This document shows positions 1 to 6,183 of a stretch of 9,585 nucleotides of DNA, piece after piece (positions within the stretch are counted from its first letter, which is position 1; each line of letters opens with the position of its first letter). The stretch is from Bacteroidota bacterium. Its GTDB lineage: Bacteria; Bacteroidota; Bacteroidia; Flavobacteriales; Flavobacteriaceae. The stretch lies in the NCBI GenBank assembly GCA_023427845.1, contig JAEYZX010000036.1, forward strand, positions 1-9,585. The letters are read 5' to 3'. A program made the translations under genes and the position numbers. Below the pieces are notes generated by a model. It had not been told where the DNA came from, searched no databases, and saw only the letters and a program-made list of their open reading frames with translations.

Positions 1-89
1 ACTATGAAATGGTAGAAAAGGTAGGTCTTTACTGGCACTTCGTCGATTTGGTTTGGGTATTCGTATTTACATTTTTCTACTTAGTTTAA
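1..89 (+). CDS. Cytochrome c oxidase subunit III, C-terminal end (partial)
   Basis: Only the last 28 codons are present, read in the frame that begins at base 3 and ends with TAA at 87-89. The peptide contains YWHFVDLVW followed by a hydrophobic stretch ending FFYLV. This is the characteristic last transmembrane helix of heme-copper oxidase subunit III, where the YWHFVD motif is strongly conserved. Subunit III is an inner-membrane subunit of the terminal oxidase, packing against subunit I and supporting proton uptake and stability. The next gene, oxidase subunit IV, starts 18 bp downstream, which fits a structural-gene operon. The rest of the gene lies outside the window, so cytochrome c versus quinol oxidase type cannot be decided from this fragment; the SCO gene downstream favours a CuA-containing cytochrome c oxidase. 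Confidence 0.9.
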   Translation, partial: YEMVEKVGLYWHFVDLVWVFVFTFFYLV

Positions 90-107
90 TTTTCAATCGC
101 ATTTATT

Positions 108-464
108 ATGGCACATACGCACGAGCATGTATCGAATACAAAAAGAATCTGGCAGGTTTTTATAATTTTGTCAATTCTTACCATAGTGGAGGTCGTCTTA
201 GGTATATTCAAGCCTGATGTGCTTCATATGACGAATTTCCTCAGCATGAATCTTCTCAACTGGATCTTCATCATCCTGACTATCGTAAAAGCATATTATA
301 TCGTTTGGGCATTTATGCACATGGAAGGCGAGAAAGCCAGTTTGCGATGGGCAGTCGTTTCTTCGTTGGTATTTTTGATTTTATACCTGATTTTCATCCT
401 TTTGGTGGAAGCCGATTATATTTACGAGATATTCAAAGATTCAACCATAAAATGGAATTTTTAA
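108..464 (+). CDS. Cytochrome c oxidase subunit IV (prokaryotic COX4 family)
   Basis: This 118-residue protein has a short hydrophilic, His-containing N-terminus (MAHTHEH) and three predicted membrane helices at about residues 15-34, 47-69 and 80-100. That is the size and layout of the small bacterial oxidase subunit IV, COX4_pro (CyoD/CtaF-like). The segment YYIVWAFMHMEGEK between helices 2 and 3 resembles the conserved loop with Phe-Met-His in this family. It is an accessory subunit of the inner-membrane terminal oxidase and is not expected to bind a cofactor. It follows subunit III by 18 bp on the same strand and is followed by a rho-independent terminator, so it is probably the last structural gene of the oxidase operon. 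The ATG at 108 is the natural start, as the frame upstream gives no better one. Confidence 0.9.
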   Translation: MAHTHEHVSNTKRIWQVFIILSILTIVEVVLGIFKPDVLHMTNFLSMNLLNWIFIILTIVKAYYIVWAFMHMEGEKASLRWAVVSSLVFLILYLIFILLVEADYIYEIFKDSTIKWNF

Positions 465-480
465 CTCTATATAAATTCAC

Positions 481-511
481 AAAAGAGGGTACGCATTGCG
501 TGCCTTTTTTT
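481..511 (+). terminator. Rho-independent terminator after oxidase subunit IV
   Basis: A 7-bp stem is formed by GGTACGC (488-494) and GCGTGCC (498-504), with one G-U pair and the loop ATT. It is followed directly by seven T residues (505-511). The A/G-rich bases just upstream (481-487) can extend the stem by pairing with the T-tract. It lies 23 bp after the subunit IV stop and 32 bp before the next ATG, so it would end or attenuate the oxidase structural transcript before the assembly genes. Confidence 0.8.
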
Positions 512-518
512 ATTTTTG
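511..518 (+). promoter_or_regulatory. Possible Bacteroidota -7 element for the assembly-gene set
   Basis: TATTTTTG at 511-518 matches the TAnnTTTG consensus used by Bacteroidota primary sigma factors. It begins on the last T of the upstream terminator and ends 24 bp before the ATG at 543, a sensible place for a promoter. No TTTG is seen at the expected -33 distance of about 19 nt. T-rich sequence gives such matches by chance (TATTTTTG also occurs at 370-377 inside the subunit IV gene), so this is only a candidate. Confidence 0.3.
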
Positions 519-542
519 TACCGCACTAATCTTCTAGCTGCA

Positions 543-1187
543 ATGAAAAAATATATTGTTCTTTTTGTACTTTTTGTTTTGCCGATTGTTGCCTATTTGT
601 TCTTCGCTTCCGGAGTCAATAGCTTTACGACTTTGCCCACCGTAACTAAAAATGTCCCGGATTTTGGTCAATGGAAATCGCTTGGCGGCGAAGAGGTTTC
701 ACTGAGTGGAAAAATTACCGTTCTGGGATTTGGGGGTCATGACCTTATCGAGAACCGCGGCAACCTATTCAATCTCAATCAGAAGATATACCAGCGTTAT
801 CATAAATTCGACGATCTTCAATTCGTGATTCTTTGTCCATTCGGAACCGAGAAAGACGCGCAATACATCATCGGGCAGTTTGCCACCATCACCGATGTTT
901 CACGATGGCAATTTGTATTTGCTGAGCCTTCCGAAATCCAGAAATTTTACGATGGACTGAACTTAAAGGGCAACCTCAAACCCGATCTGGGGACGTCTAA
1001 TGTGTACCTTATCGATAAGGATCGAAACCTGCGCGGCCGTAAAGGTGCCGATGAATACAAGGAAGGATACAATACCTTCCATGTTTCCGAAATCAGCAAC
1101 GAAATGCTCGACGATTTCAAAATCATTCTTTATGAATACCGCGCCGCATTGAAACGAAATAATAACGCTACAAAACGTCAGATATAA
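543..1187 (+). CDS. Membrane-anchored SCO-like thioredoxin-fold protein lacking the copper ligands
   Basis: This 214-residue protein has an N-terminal membrane anchor or uncleaved signal at about residues 3-22 and a periplasmic domain from about 35 to 205. By eye it aligns with the SCO protein encoded next to it. KITVLGFGG (57-65) matches KVYVLEFFF of SCO, and VYLIDKDRNLRGR (154-166) matches FALIDKNGNIRSR. At the position of the SCO CPTIC motif it has HDLIENRG (66-73), so both cysteines are missing. The SCO histidine ligand before the last strand is replaced by the GTS segment (150-152). The only cysteine is C98. It therefore should not bind copper or do thiol redox chemistry in the SCO manner, and may be a structural or regulatory partner. 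The start is taken as ATG 543; TTG 516 would overlap the terminator tract and put nine poor residues before MKKY. Its stop overlaps the next start as TAATG, suggesting translational coupling. Confidence 0.75.
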   Translation: MKKYIVLFVLFVLPIVAYLFFASGVNSFTTLPTVTKNVPDFGQWKSLGGEEVSLSGKITVLGFGGHDLIENRGNLFNLNQKIYQRYHKFDDLQFVILCPFGTEKDAQYIIGQFATITDVSRWQFVFAEPSEIQKFYDGLNLKGNLKPDLGTSNVYLIDKDRNLRGRKGADEYKEGYNTFHVSEISNEMLDDFKIILYEYRAALKRNNNATKRQI

Positions 1188-1873
1188 TGATAAAAAACAA
1201 ATCGTACATCTGGGTATCCTTGATAATCCTCATTTTCGGAATCCTTGTAATCCCCGAAATCGTGCAGCGGTACAAGGACGGGAAAGTTGTCGAAGGCGCG
1301 CGTCTGGATAACGTTGACAGCCCTGTTAAACAAGACGGCAAATTATTGACTATCGGAAAGGTGCCTGATTTTAAACTTACAAACCAAGATGGCAAAACAA
1401 TTACAAATGAGGATTTCGCCGGGAAAGTATATGTGCTGGAGTTCTTTTTTTCTACCTGTCCGACAATCTGTCCGGTAATGAACCAAAATATGCTTTTGCT
1501 TGAAAATAAATTTTTTGGCAATCCGAATTTTGGCATTGCATCAATAACAATCAATCCCGAAGTGGATACGCCGCAAGTCCTCAAGGCACATGCCGACGAA
1601 CTTGGCGTAAGATCGTCGAACTGGCATTTCCTGACCGGCGATAAAGATTATATCATGAACCTTTCGAATAAGGGTTTCAATCTGTATGCCGGCGAAAATG
1701 CAAATGTCAGTGGCGGATTTGAACATTCGGGACTTTTTGCCCTAATCGACAAGAATGGAAATATCCGCAGCCGCAAAGACAATCACGGAAACGCAATGCT
1801 TTATTATGATGGCATCGAACCTGAAGGAATCAAGGCGATTCAGCAGGATATCTCAATCTTATTAAAAGAATAG
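1187..1873 (+). CDS. SCO1/SenC family copper chaperone for cytochrome c oxidase
   Basis: This 228-residue protein has an N-terminal membrane anchor (about residues 7-24) and a periplasmic thioredoxin-like SCO domain (about 56-226). The copper site is intact: CPTIC at 91-95 gives the CxxxC pair C91 and C95, and H180 in GGFEHSG is the usual third ligand. NPEVDTP (123-129) is the conserved segment after the second strand, with Asn123 where many SCO proteins have Asp. SCO proteins deliver copper to, or reduce the thiols of, the CuA site of oxidase subunit II on the outer face of the inner membrane. The ATG overlaps the previous stop by one base, and the next gene begins 2 nt after its stop. It lies behind oxidase subunits III and IV, which supports a role in building that enzyme. 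Confidence 0.93.
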   Translation: MIKNKSYIWVSLIILIFGILVIPEIVQRYKDGKVVEGARLDNVDSPVKQDGKLLTIGKVPDFKLTNQDGKTITNEDFAGKVYVLEFFFSTCPTICPVMNQNMLLLENKFFGNPNFGIASITINPEVDTPQVLKAHADELGVRSSNWHFLTGDKDYIMNLSNKGFNLYAGENANVSGGFEHSGLFALIDKNGNIRSRKDNHGNAMLYYDGIEPEGIKAIQQDISILLKE

Positions 1874-1875
1874 TA

Positions 1876-2424
1876 TTGGAAACCAATCGAAACCACATCG
1901 AGCGCAAGTATAACAAATGGATTATTGCGCTCTCAGTTATTATCCCGTTAGTCGTCGCGCTGTTGTTTGGCGTCAACCTGCGGAAATTGGGTTATGACGT
2001 TGAACCGTTAACCTTCCTTCCGCCGATTTATGCTACCACCAACGGAATAACTGCAGTTATTCTCATAGTTGCCGTTCAGGCCATCCGAAAAGGCAACCGA
2101 AAGCTACATGAGAACCTGATGAAGGTCGCCATAGCTTTATCGATAGCATTCCTCGTCATGTATGTTGCCTACCATATGACATCGGTAGAGACGCGCTTTG
2201 GCGGAGAAGGCATGATCCGATATGTGTATTTCTTCATTCTGATAACACACATACTGCTGTCGATCGTCATCATTCCGCTTGTGCTGATCACCTATGTACG
2301 TGCGCTCGCAGAAAGGTTTGACCGCCACCGCAAATTAGCCCGGATCACGTATCCGATCTGGCTCTACGTTGCCACAACCGGCGTTATTGTATATCTGATG
2401 ATTTCCCCTTATTATGTTAAGTAA
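1876..2424 (+). CDS. DUF420 membrane protein, probable oxidase assembly factor (CtaM/YozB-like)
   Basis: This 182-residue integral membrane protein has about five hydrophobic helices (roughly 15-33, 53-71, 83-101, 115-140 and 158-176). It carries the spaced histidines of the DUF420 family: H78 (KLHENLM), H100 (AYHMT), H125 (THILLS) and H151 (RHRKLAR). LPPIYATTNG (48-57) is also typical of the family. DUF420 includes CtaM/YozB of Firmicutes, a factor needed for heme-copper oxidase activity; the histidines may bind metal or heme, which is inference. The start is TTG at 1876. The frame upstream is closed by TGA at 1822, with no ATG or GTG between, and the first internal ATG (codon 82) would remove two helices. 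The gene is 2 nt behind SCO and overlaps the next by 11 nt. Confidence 0.88.
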   Translation: METNRNHIERKYNKWIIALSVIIPLVVALLFGVNLRKLGYDVEPLTFLPPIYATTNGITAVILIVAVQAIRKGNRKLHENLMKVAIALSIAFLVMYVAYHMTSVETRFGGEGMIRYVYFFILITHILLSIVIIPLVLITYVRALAERFDRHRKLARITYPIWLYVATTGVIVYLMISPYYVK

Positions 2425-2686
2425 ATTTCAAAGTCGCAAGGCAGGGTTCGAAGGTGGGACAGGTTTTAGGAACGTGGTTTTCATGATCGCATTCTTCTTA
2501 ATAAGTTACACTTCAAATGCACAGTGTGCGATGTGCCGTGCGGCGCTTCAAAGTAGTGGTGACAGTGCCCAGGCAGAGGCTGTAAATGACGGCATCGTTT
2601 ATCTGATGATAATTCCATATATTCTCGTAGGGGTGGTTTGCATCGCGGTTTATCAAATCCGAAAGAAGAAAAAAGCTACCGCCTAG
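2414..2686 (+). CDS. Small membrane protein with periplasmic CxxC, linked to oxidase assembly genes
   Basis: This 90-residue protein has a hydrophobic signal segment (about 20-34) ending in SNAQ, with a likely signal peptidase I cut after A36. Immediately behind it is CAMC, giving C38 and C41. A short Ala/Ser/Asp/Glu-rich linker follows, then one membrane helix (about 61-79) and a basic tail (RKKKK) that would face the cytoplasm. The mature protein would thus show a two-cysteine motif at its periplasmic N-terminus. I recall similar QCAMCRA proteins beside oxidase genes in Flavobacteriaceae but know no characterised member. The CxxC could bind copper or act as a thiol reductant for SCO or CuA; that is inference from context. 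ATG 2414 overlaps DUF420 by 11 nt and gives a long N-region; ATG 2483 (residue 24) is an alternative but shortens the signal peptide to about 13 residues. Confidence 0.75.
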   Translation: MLSKFQSRKAGFEGGTGFRNVVFMIAFFLISYTSNAQCAMCRAALQSSGDSAQAEAVNDGIVYLMIIPYILVGVVCIAVYQIRKKKKATA

Positions 2687-4084
2687 TTACTTTATCCCGT
2701 CGATTTTTACATTGGCCGTACCGGTGATTTTAATGAATGCCACAATGGCTTTGTTTGTTAGTTGAATCCGTTCAAATTTGATTTCGCCAAGTTTCCCGTT
2801 GACAAATACTCCGGGCGACGGCGAAAAGTTCTGTAGGTATTTCATCAGATTTTGCTTGCCTTCATCAAGGTTGGGCTGAATTGAATACCGGCAGCTTTCC
2901 TGAATTTTTCTCAGGATTACACCACTTGCAAGCCAGTTTGCAGTTCGCATCAATTTATTTTTTGTTTCGAAGGCATAATCGAGCTGATCAAAGTAGATTT
3001 CTTTTGTAATTTCGTTGTATTGTGGAAATCCCGCGAGGTAGATTGTGCCGTTGACACTTCCTGAAAGATCGAGTGCGATTACCATTTTTCCGCCTTTATG
3101 CCATAGATTGACATTATTGACCATCACTTTTTTGCTGCCGGAGCCGAACTGCTGTCCCGCAAAGTTTTTGGTCATGATTCGTGAAGCATCTGAATAAGTA
3201 GATACTGCTGCAATATTTGCCGTAATCTGATTCGGCATTTTTGAAACGGGTTTCAGGATTATTTTTTCACGGTCAAATTTTGAAACGGGTTGTTGGCCGA
3301 CATAAGTTTCCATCAGGCATTTCAAACCCATCTCCATTGTTGCGATGTCTTTGTTGAGCTTTGCGTCGGTTGCATACAATTCGATTGGAACTATCCGAAG
3401 CCAACTGTCGTACGATTCGCTCATTTGAAAGGGCACGCTGAGCTGTTCGAGAGCGTCCAGTACATTCGGTTTGAAATCGGCCGATTTAGAAATCGCGGCA
3501 TCAATGCTCTTTTCTATTTTTGATCCAAAAAGGGTAATTGCGGGATTCAGCAGATAGGTGATCGGTACTTCCTTTCCAAGAACGGTCGTGGTCGGACTTT
3601 CATTCCATTCGATCGACTTAATGTTGGTTTGCGTGTTGAGTTTCCAATTGGTCATGCCCACAGTACTGAGCAACGTGATCTTTCCGTTCAGGTGGAATTC
3701 CCGTGTATTGTATAAATCAACGCCAAGTTTATTGGTGCCAATTCTATATTTGGCATCAACCTTCAACGGAAGGACGGTTTTTACTTTCCCATTTTCATTG
3801 GATATCGAAAGCGGTGCAAGTTTCCAGATTTTTAATTCGATGTCGTCGTCGTTAATATTGTGATCCTCGTATATAAGTCCGCTCAGCACTTTGTTTGTCT
3901 GCGATTCGATATCTTTCAGCCGGATTGTTATCGGAAGGTTTATAAATGAGGTGGCGTTCTCGTAAACCATCGGAGCCGCATTGTCGGGTTCTGGTTTAAG
4001 TGATTCAATTTTATTGGTGGTCGAACATCCGGCAGTGATCGAGAGCACACCAACCAGCATCGCAAATAAATTAGGCCTGGGCAT
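2687..4084 (-). CDS. DUF4403 family lipoprotein
   Basis: This 465-residue protein begins with a lipoprotein-type signal (MPRPNLFAML...) ending ITAGC, so C20 is the likely lipidated residue although position -3 is Thr rather than the usual Leu. The mature protein is rich in beta strands and matches my recollection of DUF4403 (about 450 residues, Bacteroidota and some Proteobacteria). It shows two similar halves: a strand-rich part with LPITIRLKDIESQTNKVL (50-67) closing with amphipathic helices near 185-215, and a second part closing with helices near 380-420. A similar build is found in lipid-binding tubular (TULIP/YceB-like) proteins, but I cannot prove the relation. Export signals of the acidic surface-lipoprotein type are absent after C20 (CSTTN), so a periplasmic face is expected. 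Its stop abuts the stop of the convergent gene. The function is unknown. Confidence 0.82.
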   Translation of the reverse strand: MPRPNLFAMLVGVLSITAGCSTTNKIESLKPEPDNAAPMVYENATSFINLPITIRLKDIESQTNKVLSGLIYEDHNINDDDIELKIWKLAPLSISNENGKVKTVLPLKVDAKYRIGTNKLGVDLYNTREFHLNGKITLLSTVGMTNWKLNTQTNIKSIEWNESPTTTVLGKEVPITYLLNPAITLFGSKIEKSIDAAISKSADFKPNVLDALEQLSVPFQMSESYDSWLRIVPIELYATDAKLNKDIATMEMGLKCLMETYVGQQPVSKFDREKIILKPVSKMPNQITANIAAVSTYSDASRIMTKNFAGQQFGSGSKKVMVNNVNLWHKGGKMVIALDLSGSVNGTIYLAGFPQYNEITKEIYFDQLDYAFETKNKLMRTANWLASGVILRKIQESCRYSIQPNLDEGKQNLMKYLQNFSPSPGVFVNGKLGEIKFERIQLTNKAIVAFIKITGTANVKIDGIK

Positions 4085-4119
4085 ATTGCTTTGATTTTTA
4101 AGCCGCTAAATTAGTAAAT

Positions 4120-4148
4120 CAAATATGTCGGTTTATCGATGTAACAAA
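4120..4148 (-). promoter_or_regulatory. Candidate Bacteroidota-type promoter for the DUF4403 gene
   Basis: Read on the minus strand, TTTG (4145-4148) is followed after 17 nt by CATATTTG (4120-4127). This is one mismatch from the -7 consensus TAnnTTTG, with a spacing close to the usual 17-23 nt. Transcription would start near 4113, leaving a leader of about 30 nt before the start codon at 4084. It is plausible but not tested. Confidence 0.4.
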
Positions 4149-4222
4149 ATATGTGCGGTGAAGTCTTATGGTTTTCCTAAAGTATTAACGTTTTTTTAGT
4201 AACCGTTATAACCCGGAATCGA

Positions 4223-4230
4223 TAATATTG
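4223..4230 (+). promoter_or_regulatory. Weak -7 element candidate for the efflux operon
   Basis: TAATATTG differs from TAnnTTTG at one position and lies 16 nt before the ATG at 4247. No good TTTG is found at the -33 distance; the T-run at 4191-4197 is somewhat too far away. The true promoter of the efflux operon could lie elsewhere in the gap. Confidence 0.22.
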
Positions 4231-4246
4231 CTGTAATTTCTTGATA

Positions 4247-4945
4247 ATGATTCAGATAACCGATCTTCATAAGTCCTATAAAACGGGAAGTTCCGAACTC
4301 CACGTTTTAAAAGGAATCAATTTTAATGTTAAAGAAGGCGAGCTTGTAGCGATTATGGGTTCTTCCGGTTCAGGAAAATCGACCCTGCTTAACATACTCG
4401 GAATTCTTGATGAAGCAGATTCGGGGAGTTATGTCCTGGATGGAGTTCCAATAAAAAAATTAAACGAAACAGTCGCATCGCGGTACCGCAATAAATTCCT
4501 TGGTTTTGTTTTTCAATCGTTTAATCTGATCAACTACAAAAGCGCACTCGATAATGTAGCGATGCCATTATATTATCAGGGGATTAAACGCAAGGAACGT
4601 AATGAGATCGCGATGACTTATCTTGAAAAAGTCGGTTTGGCATCGCATGCACATCATTTGCCAAACGAACTTTCAGGCGGACAAAAGCAGCGTGTCGCAA
4701 TTGCACGAGCATTGGCGTCCCATCCAAAAGTTTTGCTTGCCGACGAACCTACAGGTGCACTTGATACGAAAACTTCATACGAAGTGATGGAACTCATTCA
4801 GGGTATCAACGATGAAGGAAAAACGATTCTGATCGTAACCCATGAACCCGACATTGCAGCAATGTGCAAGCGAAACGTACTTCTGAAAGACGGTGTGATA
4901 ATCGACGATGTAAATGTGATACAGCAACGCGCGGCATATGTTTAA
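4247..4945 (+). CDS. ABC transporter ATP-binding protein (MacB/LolD-type)
   Basis: This 232-residue nucleotide-binding protein has all ABC motifs in order: Walker A GSSGSGKST (38-46), Q-loop Gln90 in FVFQSFN, signature LSGGQ (142-146), Walker B VLLADE (162-167), D-loop ALD (171-173) and the switch His199 in VTHEPD. This is the MacB/LolD subfamily that powers mechanotransmission permeases. It is a stand-alone subunit, whereas classical MacB has this domain fused to the permease. It sits on the cytoplasmic face and hydrolyses ATP to drive the two permeases encoded next. The start is ATG 4247, giving MIQITDLHKSY, the usual beginning in this family; TTG 4241 lies only two codons upstream and is less likely. 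Its end overlaps the first permease start by 8 nt, indicating translational coupling and stoichiometric synthesis. Confidence 0.95.
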   Translation: MIQITDLHKSYKTGSSELHVLKGINFNVKEGELVAIMGSSGSGKSTLLNILGILDEADSGSYVLDGVPIKKLNETVASRYRNKFLGFVFQSFNLINYKSALDNVAMPLYYQGIKRKERNEIAMTYLEKVGLASHAHHLPNELSGGQKQRVAIARALASHPKVLLADEPTGALDTKTSYEVMELIQGINDEGKTILIVTHEPDIAAMCKRNVLLKDGVIIDDVNVIQQRAAYV

Positions 4946-6182
4946 CATTGAACGCTGGCAGGAGATTTTTCAGGCAATAGGCCAAAACAAATTGCGGACT
5001 TTCCTCACCGGGATTTCCGTATCGTCGGGTATTTTCATTCTCGTTATATTATTGGGCGCGGGAAAAGGACTTCAAAACGGAATCGAAAAGCAATTCGAAC
5101 GTGATGCAGCTGGAATTATCCAGATATGGACCGGAACTACCACAAAAGAATACAACGGCCTGAACCCGGGCCGTGAAGTCGAATTCCGCAACAGTGACTA
5201 TGAGATTGCGGCACAGAAATTTGCAGATGTTATCGACAAGAAAGCCGCAACCTATAATCAATGGAGCGCGGCTGTCGTGTACGGAAAAGAAACAGGAAAC
5301 TATCAATGCCGTGGCGTGCATCCTGACTATCAGTTTATCGAAAACGCTACTGTTACAATGGGTCGTTTTGTAAACTTTAACGACATTACTTATAACGAAA
5401 AAATTGCGGTCATTGGTGAAAAAATACGGTTGGATCTGTTTAAAGAAAACAATCCGTTAGGTGAACAGATCACAATCAACGGAATTCCGTTCAAGGTGGT
5501 TGGTGTTTTTACCGATCCTGCAGGTGAACGTGAAGAATCGCGGATTTACATGCCCATTACCGCAATGCAGAAAGTCTTTGGCGGCGGTGATGCAATAAGT
5601 GATTTGTTTTATACGCTGAAACTCTCGAAGGATTACGACGTGGCGTTGGCTCAATCAGAGGCATTTTCAGACCAGGTTACCAAAATGCTACGAAGTAAAA
5701 ATTCGGTTGCGCCCGATGATGAAAGCGGGGTAGGCATACACAATTCAGTCAAGGATGCCAAGCAGTTCTACGACCTGAATCTTTACATCCGGCTTTTCTT
5801 TTGGTGGGTCGGAATTTGTACCATAATCGCGGGTGTGGTCGGAGTCAGCAATATTATGCTGATAATCGTAAAAGAACGTACAAAGGAAATCGGCATCCGA
5901 AAAGCGTTGGGAGCAACACCATTGTCGATAATCGGAATGATATTACATGAATCTATTTTCATAACTACAATAGCAGGTTTCGTCGGACTATTGCTGAGCC
6001 TGTTGCTGCTTGAATTTGTTGGCCCAATGATCAACAGCGAGTTTTTCCTTAACCCCGAAGTGGATTTCAATATCGCGATTACGACCTTGGTCCTGCTTAT
6101 TTTTGCAGGTGCTCTTGCGGGATTCTTTCCCGCATATCGTGCCGCCAAAATAAAACCAATTGTTGCATTAAGAGACGAGTAA
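4938..6182 (+). CDS. ABC transporter permease 1 (MacB/FtsX family)
   Basis: This 414-residue permease has the MacB layout. A short amphipathic N-terminal segment precedes membrane helix 1 (about 21-41), then a periplasmic MacB_PCD domain of about 240 residues (42-282), then an FtsX domain with three helices (about 283-309, 333-359 and 377-399). The cytoplasmic loop between helices 2 and 3 carries the conserved VKERTKEIGIRKALGAT (311-327), which contacts the ATPase. Proteins of this type do not pass substrate through the inner membrane but transmit conformational change to the periplasm, pushing substrate into a TolC-type duct. It overlaps the ATPase gene by 8 nt and is followed after one base by a related permease. 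Together with the adaptor and TolC genes downstream it belongs to a tripartite exporter; the substrate is unknown. Confidence 0.93.
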   Translation: MFNIERWQEIFQAIGQNKLRTFLTGISVSSGIFILVILLGAGKGLQNGIEKQFERDAAGIIQIWTGTTTKEYNGLNPGREVEFRNSDYEIAAQKFADVIDKKAATYNQWSAAVVYGKETGNYQCRGVHPDYQFIENATVTMGRFVNFNDITYNEKIAVIGEKIRLDLFKENNPLGEQITINGIPFKVVGVFTDPAGEREESRIYMPITAMQKVFGGGDAISDLFYTLKLSKDYDVALAQSEAFSDQVTKMLRSKNSVAPDDESGVGIHNSVKDAKQFYDLNLYIRLFFWWVGICTIIAGVVGVSNIMLIIVKERTKEIGIRKALGATPLSIIGMILHESIFITTIAGFVGLLLSLLLLEFVGPMINSEFFLNPEVDFNIAITTLVLLIFAGALAGFFPAYRAAKIKPIVALRDE

Positions 6183-6183
6183 G

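Larger units (their letters stand above)
4085..4246. promoter_or_regulatory. Divergent intergenic region between the DUF4403 gene and the efflux operon
   Basis: These 162 AT-rich bases separate two divergent start codons and must hold both promoters. No open reading frame of note, no tRNA and no strong hairpin were found in it. GTTATAAC at 4205-4212 is an 8-bp palindrome and a run of seven T lies at 4191-4197; neither clearly matches a known operator. Confidence 0.6.

Noticed and set aside
370..377. TATTTTTG inside subunit IV as a promoter
   Set aside because: It matches TAnnTTTG, but the nearest upstream TTTG (341-344) is 25 nt away and the site is in a T-rich membrane-helix coding stretch where chance matches are expected.
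305..529. Overlapping + strand frame within and after oxidase subunit IV
   Set aside because: It is out of frame with subunit IV and runs through the terminator hairpin; its product has no plausible features.
516..542. TTG at 516 as the start of the SCO-like gene
   Set aside because: It would place the start inside the T-rich terminator tail; ATG 543 gives a normal basic N-terminus (MKKY) before the membrane anchor.
1168..1584. Antisense open frame of 138 codons over the SCO gene
   Set aside because: It covers the SCO CxxxC region on the opposite strand, has no family resemblance, and the + strand gene is certain.
5783..6148. Antisense open frame of 121 codons inside permease 1
   Set aside because: It is the reverse complement of a strongly supported permease gene; its translation is low-complexity (Ser/Ile/Pro-rich) with no recognisable motif and no promoter.
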